Positions 27,923 through 35,060 of a DNA stretch of 64,000 nt are shown piece by piece (position 1 is the first letter of the stretch; every line of letters starts with the position of its first letter). Under the pieces are notes generated by a model. The model made no database searches. It saw only the letters and a program-made list of their open reading frames with translations, and had not been told where the DNA came from. The stretch lies in NCBI GenBank assembly GCA_017404505.1, contig JAFRCE010000024.1:1-64000 (forward strand), in the 5' to 3' direction. Position numbers and translations under genes: made by a program. Source of the DNA: Solobacterium sp. (GTDB taxonomy: Bacteria > Bacillota_I > Bacilli_A > Erysipelotrichales > Erysipelotrichaceae).

Positions 27923-29338
27923 TTATCTGCTGAGATGGAACAGATACAGCCAGCCGTTTTCCGGTACATAGATGCCGCGGCCGATCTTTCGCTCGTTCTG
28001 ATCATAGACATCGGCGCCAATCACTTCGCCGGTTTCGCTTCTTATGAATACCGCTTTCGTAAAGGCCGCGAACGGCTGCGAACTGTTTTCCGTATGTTCG
28101 ATCGTCATGCTGAGTACATTGCCCTGCTCATCTTTTTCATAAACGGCATCTTCCCGTTCACCGGTATATGACACGGCATACGCAGCCGGCAGATCACCGC
28201 CGGGAATCCAGCGGATGTCATAGCAGGTGTCTTCCGCGAATTCAAATCCGTCATACTGGGAGGTTCTGAGTGTGCCGCTTTTGCCGGCATTCATCTTTGT
28301 CCAATGGCCGTTATCGTCATACTGAATCTCGACGGTGTACAGTACCGCATTATTATCGGTCAGGCAGGCGGCTTTCACCAGCTCGCCGTACAGATTCCAG
28401 ACACTGCCGTCATCCGTCTGATAATGGCCGCCGGCTTCCAGTGCTTTCAGGCGGTAATCGATAAAGACGCTTGCCTTCAGAGAATTGATTTTTTCCAGAG
28501 CGGTCTGCGCTTTCGTCAGATCGTTTGCCAGGATACTGCGGTCCGCCTGTTCCTTCAGGCACAGGATCATCTGGTCTATGACATATTCCTCTTTCGGATA
28601 TTTCTCATGGTAGTCTTCATAGAACGTATAGGCGTCGATGTCGTTTCCCATCTGGAAATACGCATCGCCGGTTTTCAGAAGCGCCTGATCGCCTTCGCCC
28701 CAGGCAGCCGCCTTTTTGAAATACTGGACCGCCTCTTCATAACTGCCGTTTTCCATCGCCAGGATGCCCCGTTCGTACTGGCCGCGGGAATAGGTACGCA
28801 CGGAAAGAAAGATACCCAGGGCAAAGACCAGCACCGCCGCCAGGATCAGGCCGGTTTTCAGGGAAATGTTAAAATGCCATTTCGGTTTCTCTTCCGCTTT
28901 GACTTCCGGCACGGTTTCTTCTTTCATCGGTATGACTTCTTCCGGACGCGGAAGCTTCTGTTCCGCTGCCTGCAGCAACGCTCTGACATAGCCTTCCTCA
29001 ATCCCGAGGATCTCGGCGATCGCGGCGTTGCTGAGATGTTCATAGACTTTCATCAAGGACACGATTCGCTCTTCGTGATCCATGAATAAGAGATCCCGGT
29101 TCAGATCCCTGATTTCGGAAAGTTCCTTCCCGTCTTCCTGCGGTGTCTTTACGTCTTCAAACAGATCCCTGTCACGGTCCTGCACGTACATGACAGACAG
29201 TTCCCGCACCCGGCGGACGGGATTCTCATCACCGCCTGCTTCCGCAGCGATCCGTTCGGCTTCCGCTTCATTGCCGGTATAGCCGGCCGCCAGTTCTTTT
29301 AAAAGCTGTTCTTTCTCAGTATTATTCATTTCACTCAT
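27923..29338 (-). CDS. Sigma-region-4-like HTH, membrane helix and TPR protein
   Basis: A 471-residue protein with an unusual order of parts. Residues about 85-130 (LSNAAIAEILGIEEGYVRAL) are a helix-turn-helix like sigma-factor region 4. Residues about 163-187 are one membrane helix (TGLILAAVLVFALGIFLSV). Two to three TPR-like repeats follow (GILAMENGSYEEAVQYFKKA). The C-terminal 200 residues are beta-rich, with segments like YDDNGHWTKMN that resemble the lipoprotein at 6440. With one membrane helix, the HTH is probably cytoplasmic and the TPR part outside. It might transmit an envelope signal to transcription. No cognate sigma or anti-sigma gene is adjacent. AGGTGG precedes the ATG. Confidence 0.8.
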   Translation of the reverse strand: MSEMNNTEKEQLLKELAAGYTGNEAEAERIAAEAGGDENPVRRVRELSVMYVQDRDRDLFEDVKTPQEDGKELSEIRDLNRDLLFMDHEERIVSLMKVYEHLSNAAIAEILGIEEGYVRALLQAAEQKLPRPEEVIPMKEETVPEVKAEEKPKWHFNISLKTGLILAAVLVFALGIFLSVRTYSRGQYERGILAMENGSYEEAVQYFKKAAAWGEGDQALLKTGDAYFQMGNDIDAYTFYEDYHEKYPKEEYVIDQMILCLKEQADRSILANDLTKAQTALEKINSLKASVFIDYRLKALEAGGHYQTDDGSVWNLYGELVKAACLTDNNAVLYTVEIQYDDNGHWTKMNAGKSGTLRTSQYDGFEFAEDTCYDIRWIPGGDLPAAYAVSYTGEREDAVYEKDEQGNVLSMTIEHTENSSQPFAAFTKAVFIRSETGEVIGADVYDQNERKIGRGIYVPENGWLYLFHLSR

Positions 29339-29352
29339 ATGCCCACCTATAA

Positions 29353-29375
29353 GAAAAAGATGCTTTTCAGCATCT
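29353..29375 (-). terminator. Terminator of the tmk-to-FHA operon
   Basis: AGATGCT-GAAA-AGCATCT followed by TTTTTC on the minus strand, 20 bases after the FHA gene stop at 29396. Confidence 0.85.
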
Positions 29376-29395
29376 TCATTTTAGCATTGTTCTGA

Positions 29396-30436
29396 TCAAT
29401 ACAACACTTTCGTCACATCGATCGTCGCTCTGCCGAGCGTGATCCTATCACCGGCATTCAGCGGAGCTCTGCCAAGGGACGGCAGTTTGGTCGCGTTCAG
29501 GAAGGTTCCGTTATGTTCGGATACGTCCTCAACACACAGCTGCTGATCCGCGATCAGGATCCGCGCATGTCTGCGGCTTACCGCCGGTTCCGGGATGACA
29601 AGGTCGCAGGACGCGGCTTCTCTTCCTAAAAGGCACGGCAGCTGGTTGATGGAATATTCACGGACATTGTTGCCGATCACGACAGCCACTTCAACACCGG
29701 TCGGTACACGTACCGATTCGTCTTTCACCGGCACGTCGTCCAGTTCAGCTTCCTCAGCCGGTACTTCCGCCGGCACTTCTTCGGATTCTTCTTCCGGCAG
29801 GCCGGTCATGAATTCATCCACCGCGGCATCGACATCCGCTTCGTTCATCAGGCGTTCCGGAATCTCTTCGAAGTCAGCCGGAATTTCTTCCGGAAGTTCC
29901 ACTGGTTCAGCCGGTTCACTCGGGAATACAGGAATCGAGAACTCGCCTGCGAAGGAATCTTCACTGGCCGGTACATCAGAAGCCGGGGATTCTTCCTCAG
30001 CTGCTTCTGCTGTTTCTGCCGGTTCCGGTTCTTTTTCCTTCTTGCCGAAGCTGAACAGCTTCTTGAACAGGTTCGGTTTTTCTTCTGTCGGAGCTTCCGG
30101 AGCAGCCGGAACTTCCGGTTCCGGTGTCACCACCGGTGCCACGATCGTTTCAGCAACAGCCGGAATATCTTCCGCATAGACCGGTTCCTCTGCCGTTACA
30201 CTTGCCGGAACGGGTTCCTGCGGGGCAGCCGCCGGACGCGGTTCTTCTTCCTTTTTGCCAAAGCCGAACAGTTTCTTCTTGGGCGGCGGCGGTACTTCCA
30301 CGCCGTAGTCGTCTACATAATACACGTTCTTTTTTACTGCCAGGAAAAACACAGCCAGCATCAGTACGGCACAGATACCTACCAATGTATATATAATCAG
30401 CTTATCGATTTCCGGGTCATTCAACATGTTAAGCAT
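29396..30436 (-). CDS. Membrane-anchored FHA domain protein
   Basis: A 346-residue protein. Residues about 13-33 are a membrane helix (LIIYTLVGICAVLMLAVFF). Two short copies of a basic motif (KKKLFGFGKKEEE and KKLFSFGKKEKE) sit in a long acidic, Pro/Ala/Glu-rich linker to about residue 245. The last 90 residues form an FHA domain with LLGR, VSRRHA and NGTFLN, the canonical phosphothreonine-binding residues. It probably reads Ser/Thr kinase signalling at the membrane; no kinase is in the window. It sits at the end of the tmk-holB-ricT-rsmI-prsW row, 55 bases after the PrsW gene. Confidence 0.88.
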   Translation of the reverse strand: MLNMLNDPEIDKLIIYTLVGICAVLMLAVFFLAVKKNVYYVDDYGVEVPPPPKKKLFGFGKKEEEPRPAAAPQEPVPASVTAEEPVYAEDIPAVAETIVAPVVTPEPEVPAAPEAPTEEKPNLFKKLFSFGKKEKEPEPAETAEAAEEESPASDVPASEDSFAGEFSIPVFPSEPAEPVELPEEIPADFEEIPERLMNEADVDAAVDEFMTGLPEEESEEVPAEVPAEEAELDDVPVKDESVRVPTGVEVAVVIGNNVREYSINQLPCLLGREAASCDLVIPEPAVSRRHARILIADQQLCVEDVSEHNGTFLNATKLPSLGRAPLNAGDRITLGRATIDVTKVLY

Positions 30437-30491
30437 ACTATTTCACCTCAAATCATATCCATTCTACACTGAAAAGCCTGTTTGCGCTATA

Positions 30492-31226
30492 TCAGTATAT
30501 TCTCTGGTCTTTTTTCGCGGCTGTTTTGATCGTCAGAATCACCAGCAGATCCAGAACCACGACAAAGCCATAGAAGAACATGACGGAAGCTTCGGTGCCG
30601 ATCATGATCGATCCGTCATAAACCGAATGCAGAACCGCGGCCAATACAAAGCCGGCCGTCAGCAGCAGATTGGAAAACCTGAAGTTGCCCATGCTTTCCT
30701 GCACCTTGGCCATGCCATACATCAGACCCATATACACCGCGAAGCTCATGTGGGCCGGAATGGCCAGCAGAGCTCTTGGCACCGCGAGGTCAATGCCGCC
30801 GTAGAAGAAAATATAGAGAATGTTCTCAAAGGCCGCGAAGCCCAGGGACACGAATACCGCGTAAACCACGCCGTCAAACGTGTAATTGAACGCTTTATGG
30901 TTCCAGCTGAACTTATACAGGAAGAAGAACTTCGTCAGTTCCTCAATGATGCCGACCGATACGGCCGAGGCAAGACTGTAACCTGACATGGACATCTGCG
31001 CATTCTCGGCGTAGCTCACCAACAGCCGTTCACTGCCAAATTCGAGAGCGATGGAAGCCAGCGCCGCCAGCACACCGCCGAACAGCAGCTTCCTCAACAG
31101 AGAACCCGGTTCCTTTTCCACCCGGTCCTTGCGGTAGACATAAAACATCAGGACGGCAGCCGGAAGGACGGCCGCGATGACGTAAAGAATAATTGTCGTC
31201 CAGGGCAGATTGAATTTCAGAAACAT
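30492..31226 (-). CDS. PrsW-like intramembrane metalloprotease
   Basis: A 244-residue polytopic membrane protein with about seven helices. The signature GIIEELTKFF (E-E-x-x-K type) and later His residues in helices (HMSFAVYMGL, LHSVYDG) match the PrsW/glutamic-type intramembrane protease family. In Bacillus subtilis PrsW cleaves the anti-sigma factor RsiW (established). It starts 2 bases after the rsmI stop, so it is co-translated with that housekeeping block. The HTH-membrane protein at 27923 would be a conceivable client (speculative). Confidence 0.85.
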   Translation of the reverse strand: MFLKFNLPWTTIILYVIAAVLPAAVLMFYVYRKDRVEKEPGSLLRKLLFGGVLAALASIALEFGSERLLVSYAENAQMSMSGYSLASAVSVGIIEELTKFFFLYKFSWNHKAFNYTFDGVVYAVFVSLGFAAFENILYIFFYGGIDLAVPRALLAIPAHMSFAVYMGLMYGMAKVQESMGNFRFSNLLLTAGFVLAAVLHSVYDGSIMIGTEASVMFFYGFVVVLDLLVILTIKTAAKKDQRIY

Positions 31227-31228
31227 AC

Positions 31229-32098
31229 TCAGCAGACTCCTTTCCAGGTTCCTTTTCCGTGAACCATGTCATAGATCAGATTCTTTGCCACACCTGTCTT
31301 GGCGGCAACGTCTTTCACAGCGTCACTCTTGGACATGCCCGCCTCCATGGCTTCCTTGACCATGGTCAGGATATGCGACATATCGACATCTTTCGAATAA
31401 TCATCGTGGTTGCCGTCCATGACGACGACCATTTCCCCTTTCAGTTCGTCCAGAACCGGAAGCAGTTCACTGATCGTGCCGCGCAGGAATTCCTCATGCC
31501 GCTTTGTCATTTCCCGGGCAATACAGCATTTGCGGTCACCCAGAACATCCAGGCAGCTCTGCATCATCTTGCTGATGCGGTGCGGCGCTTCATAGAAGAT
31601 CATCGTCATCGGATACGCCCGGTATTCCTGCAGTTTTTTGACACGGTCATGATTCGACGGCGGCAGAAAACCGACAAACAGGAACGGCTGGGCAATCAGT
31701 CCGGAGGCCACCAGCGCGTTGAGCATGGCGTTACAGCCGGAAAGCGGCACGACGTTGAAACCGCAGCCGGTCGCTTCCATGACCACCCGCTGGCCGGGAT
31801 CGGAAATCAGCGGATAGCCGGCGTCGGAAATCAGAGCGACGTTGTTTCCCTGCTGCAGCAGATTCAGAATGCCTCGGGCACTGCTGTCCTCATTGAAGTT
31901 CTGATAGGCGATCAGCCGTTTGGAAATACCGAAATGCTTCAGCATCTGGCCGCTCGTGCGGGTATCTTCACAGGCGATCACATCGACACTGTTCAGCACT
32001 TCAATAGCCCGCGGCGTCATTTCGGAAAGATTCCCGATCGGTGTCGGAACAAGATATAAGGTTGGTTTTTCGTTTTCAAATGACTTCTGACGGTTCAC
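31229..32098 (-). CDS. rsmI: 16S rRNA 2'-O-methyltransferase RsmI
   Basis: A 289-residue SAM-dependent methyltransferase that modifies C1402 of 16S rRNA together with RsmH. Family motifs: PTPIGNLSEMTPRA, CEDTRTSG, SDAGYPLISDPG and FYEAPHRI. It begins with GTG at 32098, overlapping the ricT stop by four bases (GTGA), with GGAG 8 bases upstream; no ATG fits. The neighbour order ricT-rsmI is conserved in Bacillota. Confidence 0.95.
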   Translation of the reverse strand: MNRQKSFENEKPTLYLVPTPIGNLSEMTPRAIEVLNSVDVIACEDTRTSGQMLKHFGISKRLIAYQNFNEDSSARGILNLLQQGNNVALISDAGYPLISDPGQRVVMEATGCGFNVVPLSGCNAMLNALVASGLIAQPFLFVGFLPPSNHDRVKKLQEYRAYPMTMIFYEAPHRISKMMQSCLDVLGDRKCCIAREMTKRHEEFLRGTISELLPVLDELKGEMVVVMDGNHDDYSKDVDMSHILTMVKEAMEAGMSKSDAVKDVAAKTGVAKNLIYDMVHGKGTWKGVC

Positions 32099-33312
32099 CC
32101 TTGATTCTCCTGTGTCTTCTTTTTGCCGAAGGTACGGACTGTGACATTTCTTGTCTCGGTCTTCTTTTCCTGGTTCGGCTTCTCACGGCGGCTGTCGTTA
32201 TGACGGCGCCGGGAATTGTTGTTGGGCTTGTTCTGGCCGCTGTTACTGTTATTACTGCTGTTGCTGTGGCTGCTGTGGTTATTGTTATTGCGGCCGCGGG
32301 ACTGCTGGTTACGGTTATTCTCTTTCCGTTCCGGTTTGACGTTGACGGACGGCAGTTCCATGGAAACCCGCGGTGCCGCCGGTTCACTGGTCCGCTGCAC
32401 GGTACGGTGAATGACTTCCTTCTTTTCGCCGTCGTTGCGTTTCTGCATGACGACACCCTTACGCGGGATCGCTTTCTCACGCAGATCGTTGAGGGTAATG
32501 AAGATCACCTGTTCGTGGTTTTCCAGTTTGGCTTCTTCGTTCATGACATTCATGTTGGTAATACGGTAGATGTTGCCTTCGTATTCCACCTGAGAACCCA
32601 TCTTGGGCAATCCCGACGTCATTTCCTTATAATCGTCATCTTCATATTTCAGGCAGCACATCAGTTTGCCGCACATACCGGACAGTTTTTCGGTATTCAG
32701 GGCAAGCAGCTGATTCTTGGCCATGTTGATGGAGATAATATCAAAACGGCTCTTGAATCTGCGGCAGCAGCATTCCATGCCGCACATGCCGATACCGCCG
32801 ACCATCTTGGCCTTGTCACGCTCACCGATCTGCCGGAGTTCAATGCGGCAGTGCAATCTGGCGCCCAGCTTTTTCAGCAGTTCGCGGAAGTCGACACGCT
32901 GATCGGCCAAATAGATGAAAAGCACTTTGGAACGGTCCAGCGTATACTGGGCGTTCAGCAGATTCATCTCCAGGCCGAGGGCAGCGATCTCTTCGTTGCA
33001 GATGGCAAACGCGGTATCTTCATAACTGCTGTTTTCCTCGTAATTCCGCATATCGGTCGTTGTCGCGACTCTGACGATCGGTTTCTGCGGCATCCGCAGA
33101 TTGTATTTCGCAATTTCAACGGCATCCGCTTCCGCTTCGCCCATTTCCAGTCCCTGGGCGGTTTCGACGACGACCCACTCGCCTTTACGGATCGTGCTGT
33201 CGAACGTGCCGAAGGAATACGGCTTGGCAGCGTCCTTGAAGCGGACAGGGACCGAATATGGATATACGATCTGTTCTTCAGATTCGTTTTCTCTGTTATA
33301 AGTTTCGCTCAT
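32095..33312 (-). CDS. ricT: PSP1 domain protein RicT (YaaT) with long Asn/Arg-rich tail
   Basis: A 405-residue protein. The first 270 residues form the PSP1/RicT domain with the cysteine-rich stretch MCGMECCCRRFKSRF and the later MCGKLMCCLKY. In B. subtilis RicT joins RicA and RicF in an Fe-S complex that helps RNase Y mature mRNAs and affects phosphorelay signalling (established). The last 130 residues are an added, low-complexity, basic Asn/Ser/Arg-rich tail that suggests RNA binding. It overlaps holB by 17 bases and rsmI by 4, so it is tightly coupled in the tmk-holB-ricT-rsmI operon. Confidence 0.93.
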   Translation of the reverse strand: MSETYNRENESEEQIVYPYSVPVRFKDAAKPYSFGTFDSTIRKGEWVVVETAQGLEMGEAEADAVEIAKYNLRMPQKPIVRVATTTDMRNYEENSSYEDTAFAICNEEIAALGLEMNLLNAQYTLDRSKVLFIYLADQRVDFRELLKKLGARLHCRIELRQIGERDKAKMVGGIGMCGMECCCRRFKSRFDIISINMAKNQLLALNTEKLSGMCGKLMCCLKYEDDDYKEMTSGLPKMGSQVEYEGNIYRITNMNVMNEEAKLENHEQVIFITLNDLREKAIPRKGVVMQKRNDGEKKEVIHRTVQRTSEPAAPRVSMELPSVNVKPERKENNRNQQSRGRNNNNHSSHSNSSNNSNSGQNKPNNNSRRRHNDSRREKPNQEKKTETRNVTVRTFGKKKTQENQG

Positions 33313-34306
33313 GGTTAAAATCCTCCAGTCTGCGGAACGTCTGCGCTATCAAAAGGTTCAGATCGTTGAACCGGTTGACTTTGTCTTTCTGTTCCGCGAC
33401 GATCATGATCAGAGCAGCGCCGTCCCGCTCTGTCATTTTTGTGTTTGATACGGCATCATGATACCATTTCGGACCTTTTGCGTCATGTCCAATCACGTCA
33501 TGGCCGTACAGCAGCAGTAAATCGAGGAAAGCATTCAGCAGCGTGATGTTGGAGCGCTTCATCTTGTCTCTTTCGCCGCTGCTGAAGCGCCAGGAGATAT
33601 CATAATCCACCAGCAGTTCTTCCCGCGGCATGCCTTCCAGATTCAGATACTGTTTGAACATGCCTTTGGCACGTTCATATTCCTCTCCTTCATAAAAAGG
33701 AACGAGTTCTTCTCTTTTGCGCACCAGATGAGAAATCAGATACGCCTCTTCGCTGGGAATGCCCGCCTCTTCCGCCATCTCTTCATAGGCTTCGCTGGCC
33801 TGCGGCACGAACGGCAGAATCGTGCAGCGCGAGATGATCGTCGGCAGAAGCCGGCTGGCGTTGTCGGTTGTCAGGATCGCCGTCACGCCGCGTCCGGGTT
33901 CCTCGAGAAACTTCAGCATCGAGTTCTGGGCGGATACACTGGCCGTTTCGGCATTCTCTATTATATATACACGCCGGCCGCTGCTGTTTTCCAGCGCGGT
34001 GCGGCTGAACTGTTCCTGAATCCTATCCACATCCTCTTTGGAAATGGCCTTCTCGGCGCCGTGGAGAACGATCAGATCGCCGTACAGTCCTTCCCGGATC
34101 CGTCGGCAGGTGTTGCATTCCTCGCAGGCAAGCCCTTCCTGCTTTTCACAGAAAATGCTCTCCGCAAGCAGAAGTGCCGCTTCATTTTTGATCGTGCCAT
34201 AAGGTCCCGTGAACAGATACGCATTGGAAATACGATCTTCCTGCACGGCATTCTTCAGTGCCTCATAGACGACCGGCTGCTGTTTTTTCAGCAGTTCCTT
34301 AAGCAT
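33296..34306 (-). CDS. holB: DNA polymerase III delta' subunit HolB
   Basis: A 336-residue clamp-loader subunit. The N-terminal AAA+-like domain has a degenerate P-loop (GPYGTIKNEAALL), the zinc-binding CEECNTCRRI, and SMLKFLEEPG and SRCTILPF of the DnaX/HolB family. The altered Walker A agrees with delta', which does not hydrolyse ATP. It overlaps tmk by 8 bases and ricT by 17. Confidence 0.93.
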   Translation of the reverse strand: MLKELLKKQQPVVYEALKNAVQEDRISNAYLFTGPYGTIKNEAALLLAESIFCEKQEGLACEECNTCRRIREGLYGDLIVLHGAEKAISKEDVDRIQEQFSRTALENSSGRRVYIIENAETASVSAQNSMLKFLEEPGRGVTAILTTDNASRLLPTIISRCTILPFVPQASEAYEEMAEEAGIPSEEAYLISHLVRKREELVPFYEGEEYERAKGMFKQYLNLEGMPREELLVDYDISWRFSSGERDKMKRSNITLLNAFLDLLLLYGHDVIGHDAKGPKWYHDAVSNTKMTERDGAALIMIVAEQKDKVNRFNDLNLLIAQTFRRLEDFNHERNL

Positions 34307-34928
34307 CCAGCAGACCTTTCACAGCCTGATAGGCAGCTTCGATCACGTCTTCCACCGGCTGGTTTGCGTCAATGATGATCATCCTGTCCGCATACAGCCG
34401 GATGACTTCCTGATAGCCGTTATAGACTCTTTCATGGAATTCCAGACTCTCCTGATCAAGACGGTCCAGGACCTGTCTTTCACTGCGGATCCGCTTCAGA
34501 CCGACCTCCGCGTCCACATCCAGAAAAATCGTCTTATCCGGCATGTGGCCTTCCACCGCGAAGCGGTTGATATCATATACTTCCTGAATGCCCAGCTGGC
34601 GGCCGCATCCCTGATAGGCAAGCGAACTGTCGATAAAACGGTCCGACAGAATGGTCACGCCTGAGGCAAGCGCCGGCAGTACTTTGTCGGCAAGATGCTG
34701 GCGGCGGCTGGCCGCGTACAGCAGAGCTTCCGTTCTGGCATCCATATCCGTATTGGCCGGATCCAGAATAATACCGCGGATCTCTTCAGCGATCTTACTG
34801 CCACCCGGTTCACGTGTATATCTTACTTTGTATCCTTCTTTTTCCAGACGGTCGCATACGGCGGTGCTGACCGTGGTCTTGCCGCTGCCGTCCGGTCCTT
34901 CAAATGTAATAAACAATCCCTTTTTCAT
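34299..34928 (-). CDS. tmk: Thymidylate kinase Tmk
   Basis: A 209-residue kinase that makes dTDP from dTMP. P-loop EGPDGSGKTT at about residues 9-18, TREPGG, and the DRFIDSSLAYQGCGR segment are diagnostic. The ATG at 34928 (MKKGLFITFEG) is right; the upstream frame of 18 residues would lie over the promoter. No Shine-Dalgarno is seen before the ATG, and an extended -10 box ends 9 bases before it, so the message may be almost leaderless. First gene of the tmk-holB-ricT-rsmI row. Confidence 0.95.
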   Translation of the reverse strand: MKKGLFITFEGPDGSGKTTVSTAVCDRLEKEGYKVRYTREPGGSKIAEEIRGIILDPANTDMDARTEALLYAASRRQHLADKVLPALASGVTILSDRFIDSSLAYQGCGRQLGIQEVYDINRFAVEGHMPDKTIFLDVDAEVGLKRIRSERQVLDRLDQESLEFHERVYNGYQEVIRLYADRMIIIDANQPVEDVIEAAYQAVKGLLDA

Positions 34929-34937
34929 AATATGGTT

Positions 34938-34946
34938 ATTATAGCA
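34938..34946 (-). promoter_or_regulatory. Extended -10 promoter of tmk
   Basis: TGCTATAAT on the minus strand is a perfect extended -10. Usual spacing puts the transcription start about three bases before the tmk ATG at 34928. Confidence 0.6.
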
Positions 34947-35022
34947 TTCCCTCTGCCGCCGCAAAAGCCGCGGCTGCTGCACATTTTAGCACTTTTTATA
35001 CTGTTTTATTTCGGAAAGACAC

Positions 35023-35054
35023 AGTAAAAGCGGCCTCCCTGATCAAAGGCCGCT
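35023..35054 (-). terminator. Terminator of the glycine-rich surface protein gene
   Basis: AGCGGCCT/AGGCCGCT form an 8-bp stem followed by TTTAC on the minus strand, shortly after the stop at 35061. Confidence 0.75.
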
Positions 35055-35060
35055 GTTCTC

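Noticed and set aside
32151..32410. Cys/Tyr/Leu-rich plus-strand ORFs opposite the ricT tail
   Set aside because: They are mirror images of the low-complexity Asn/Ser/Arg codons on the real strand and have no ribosome sites.
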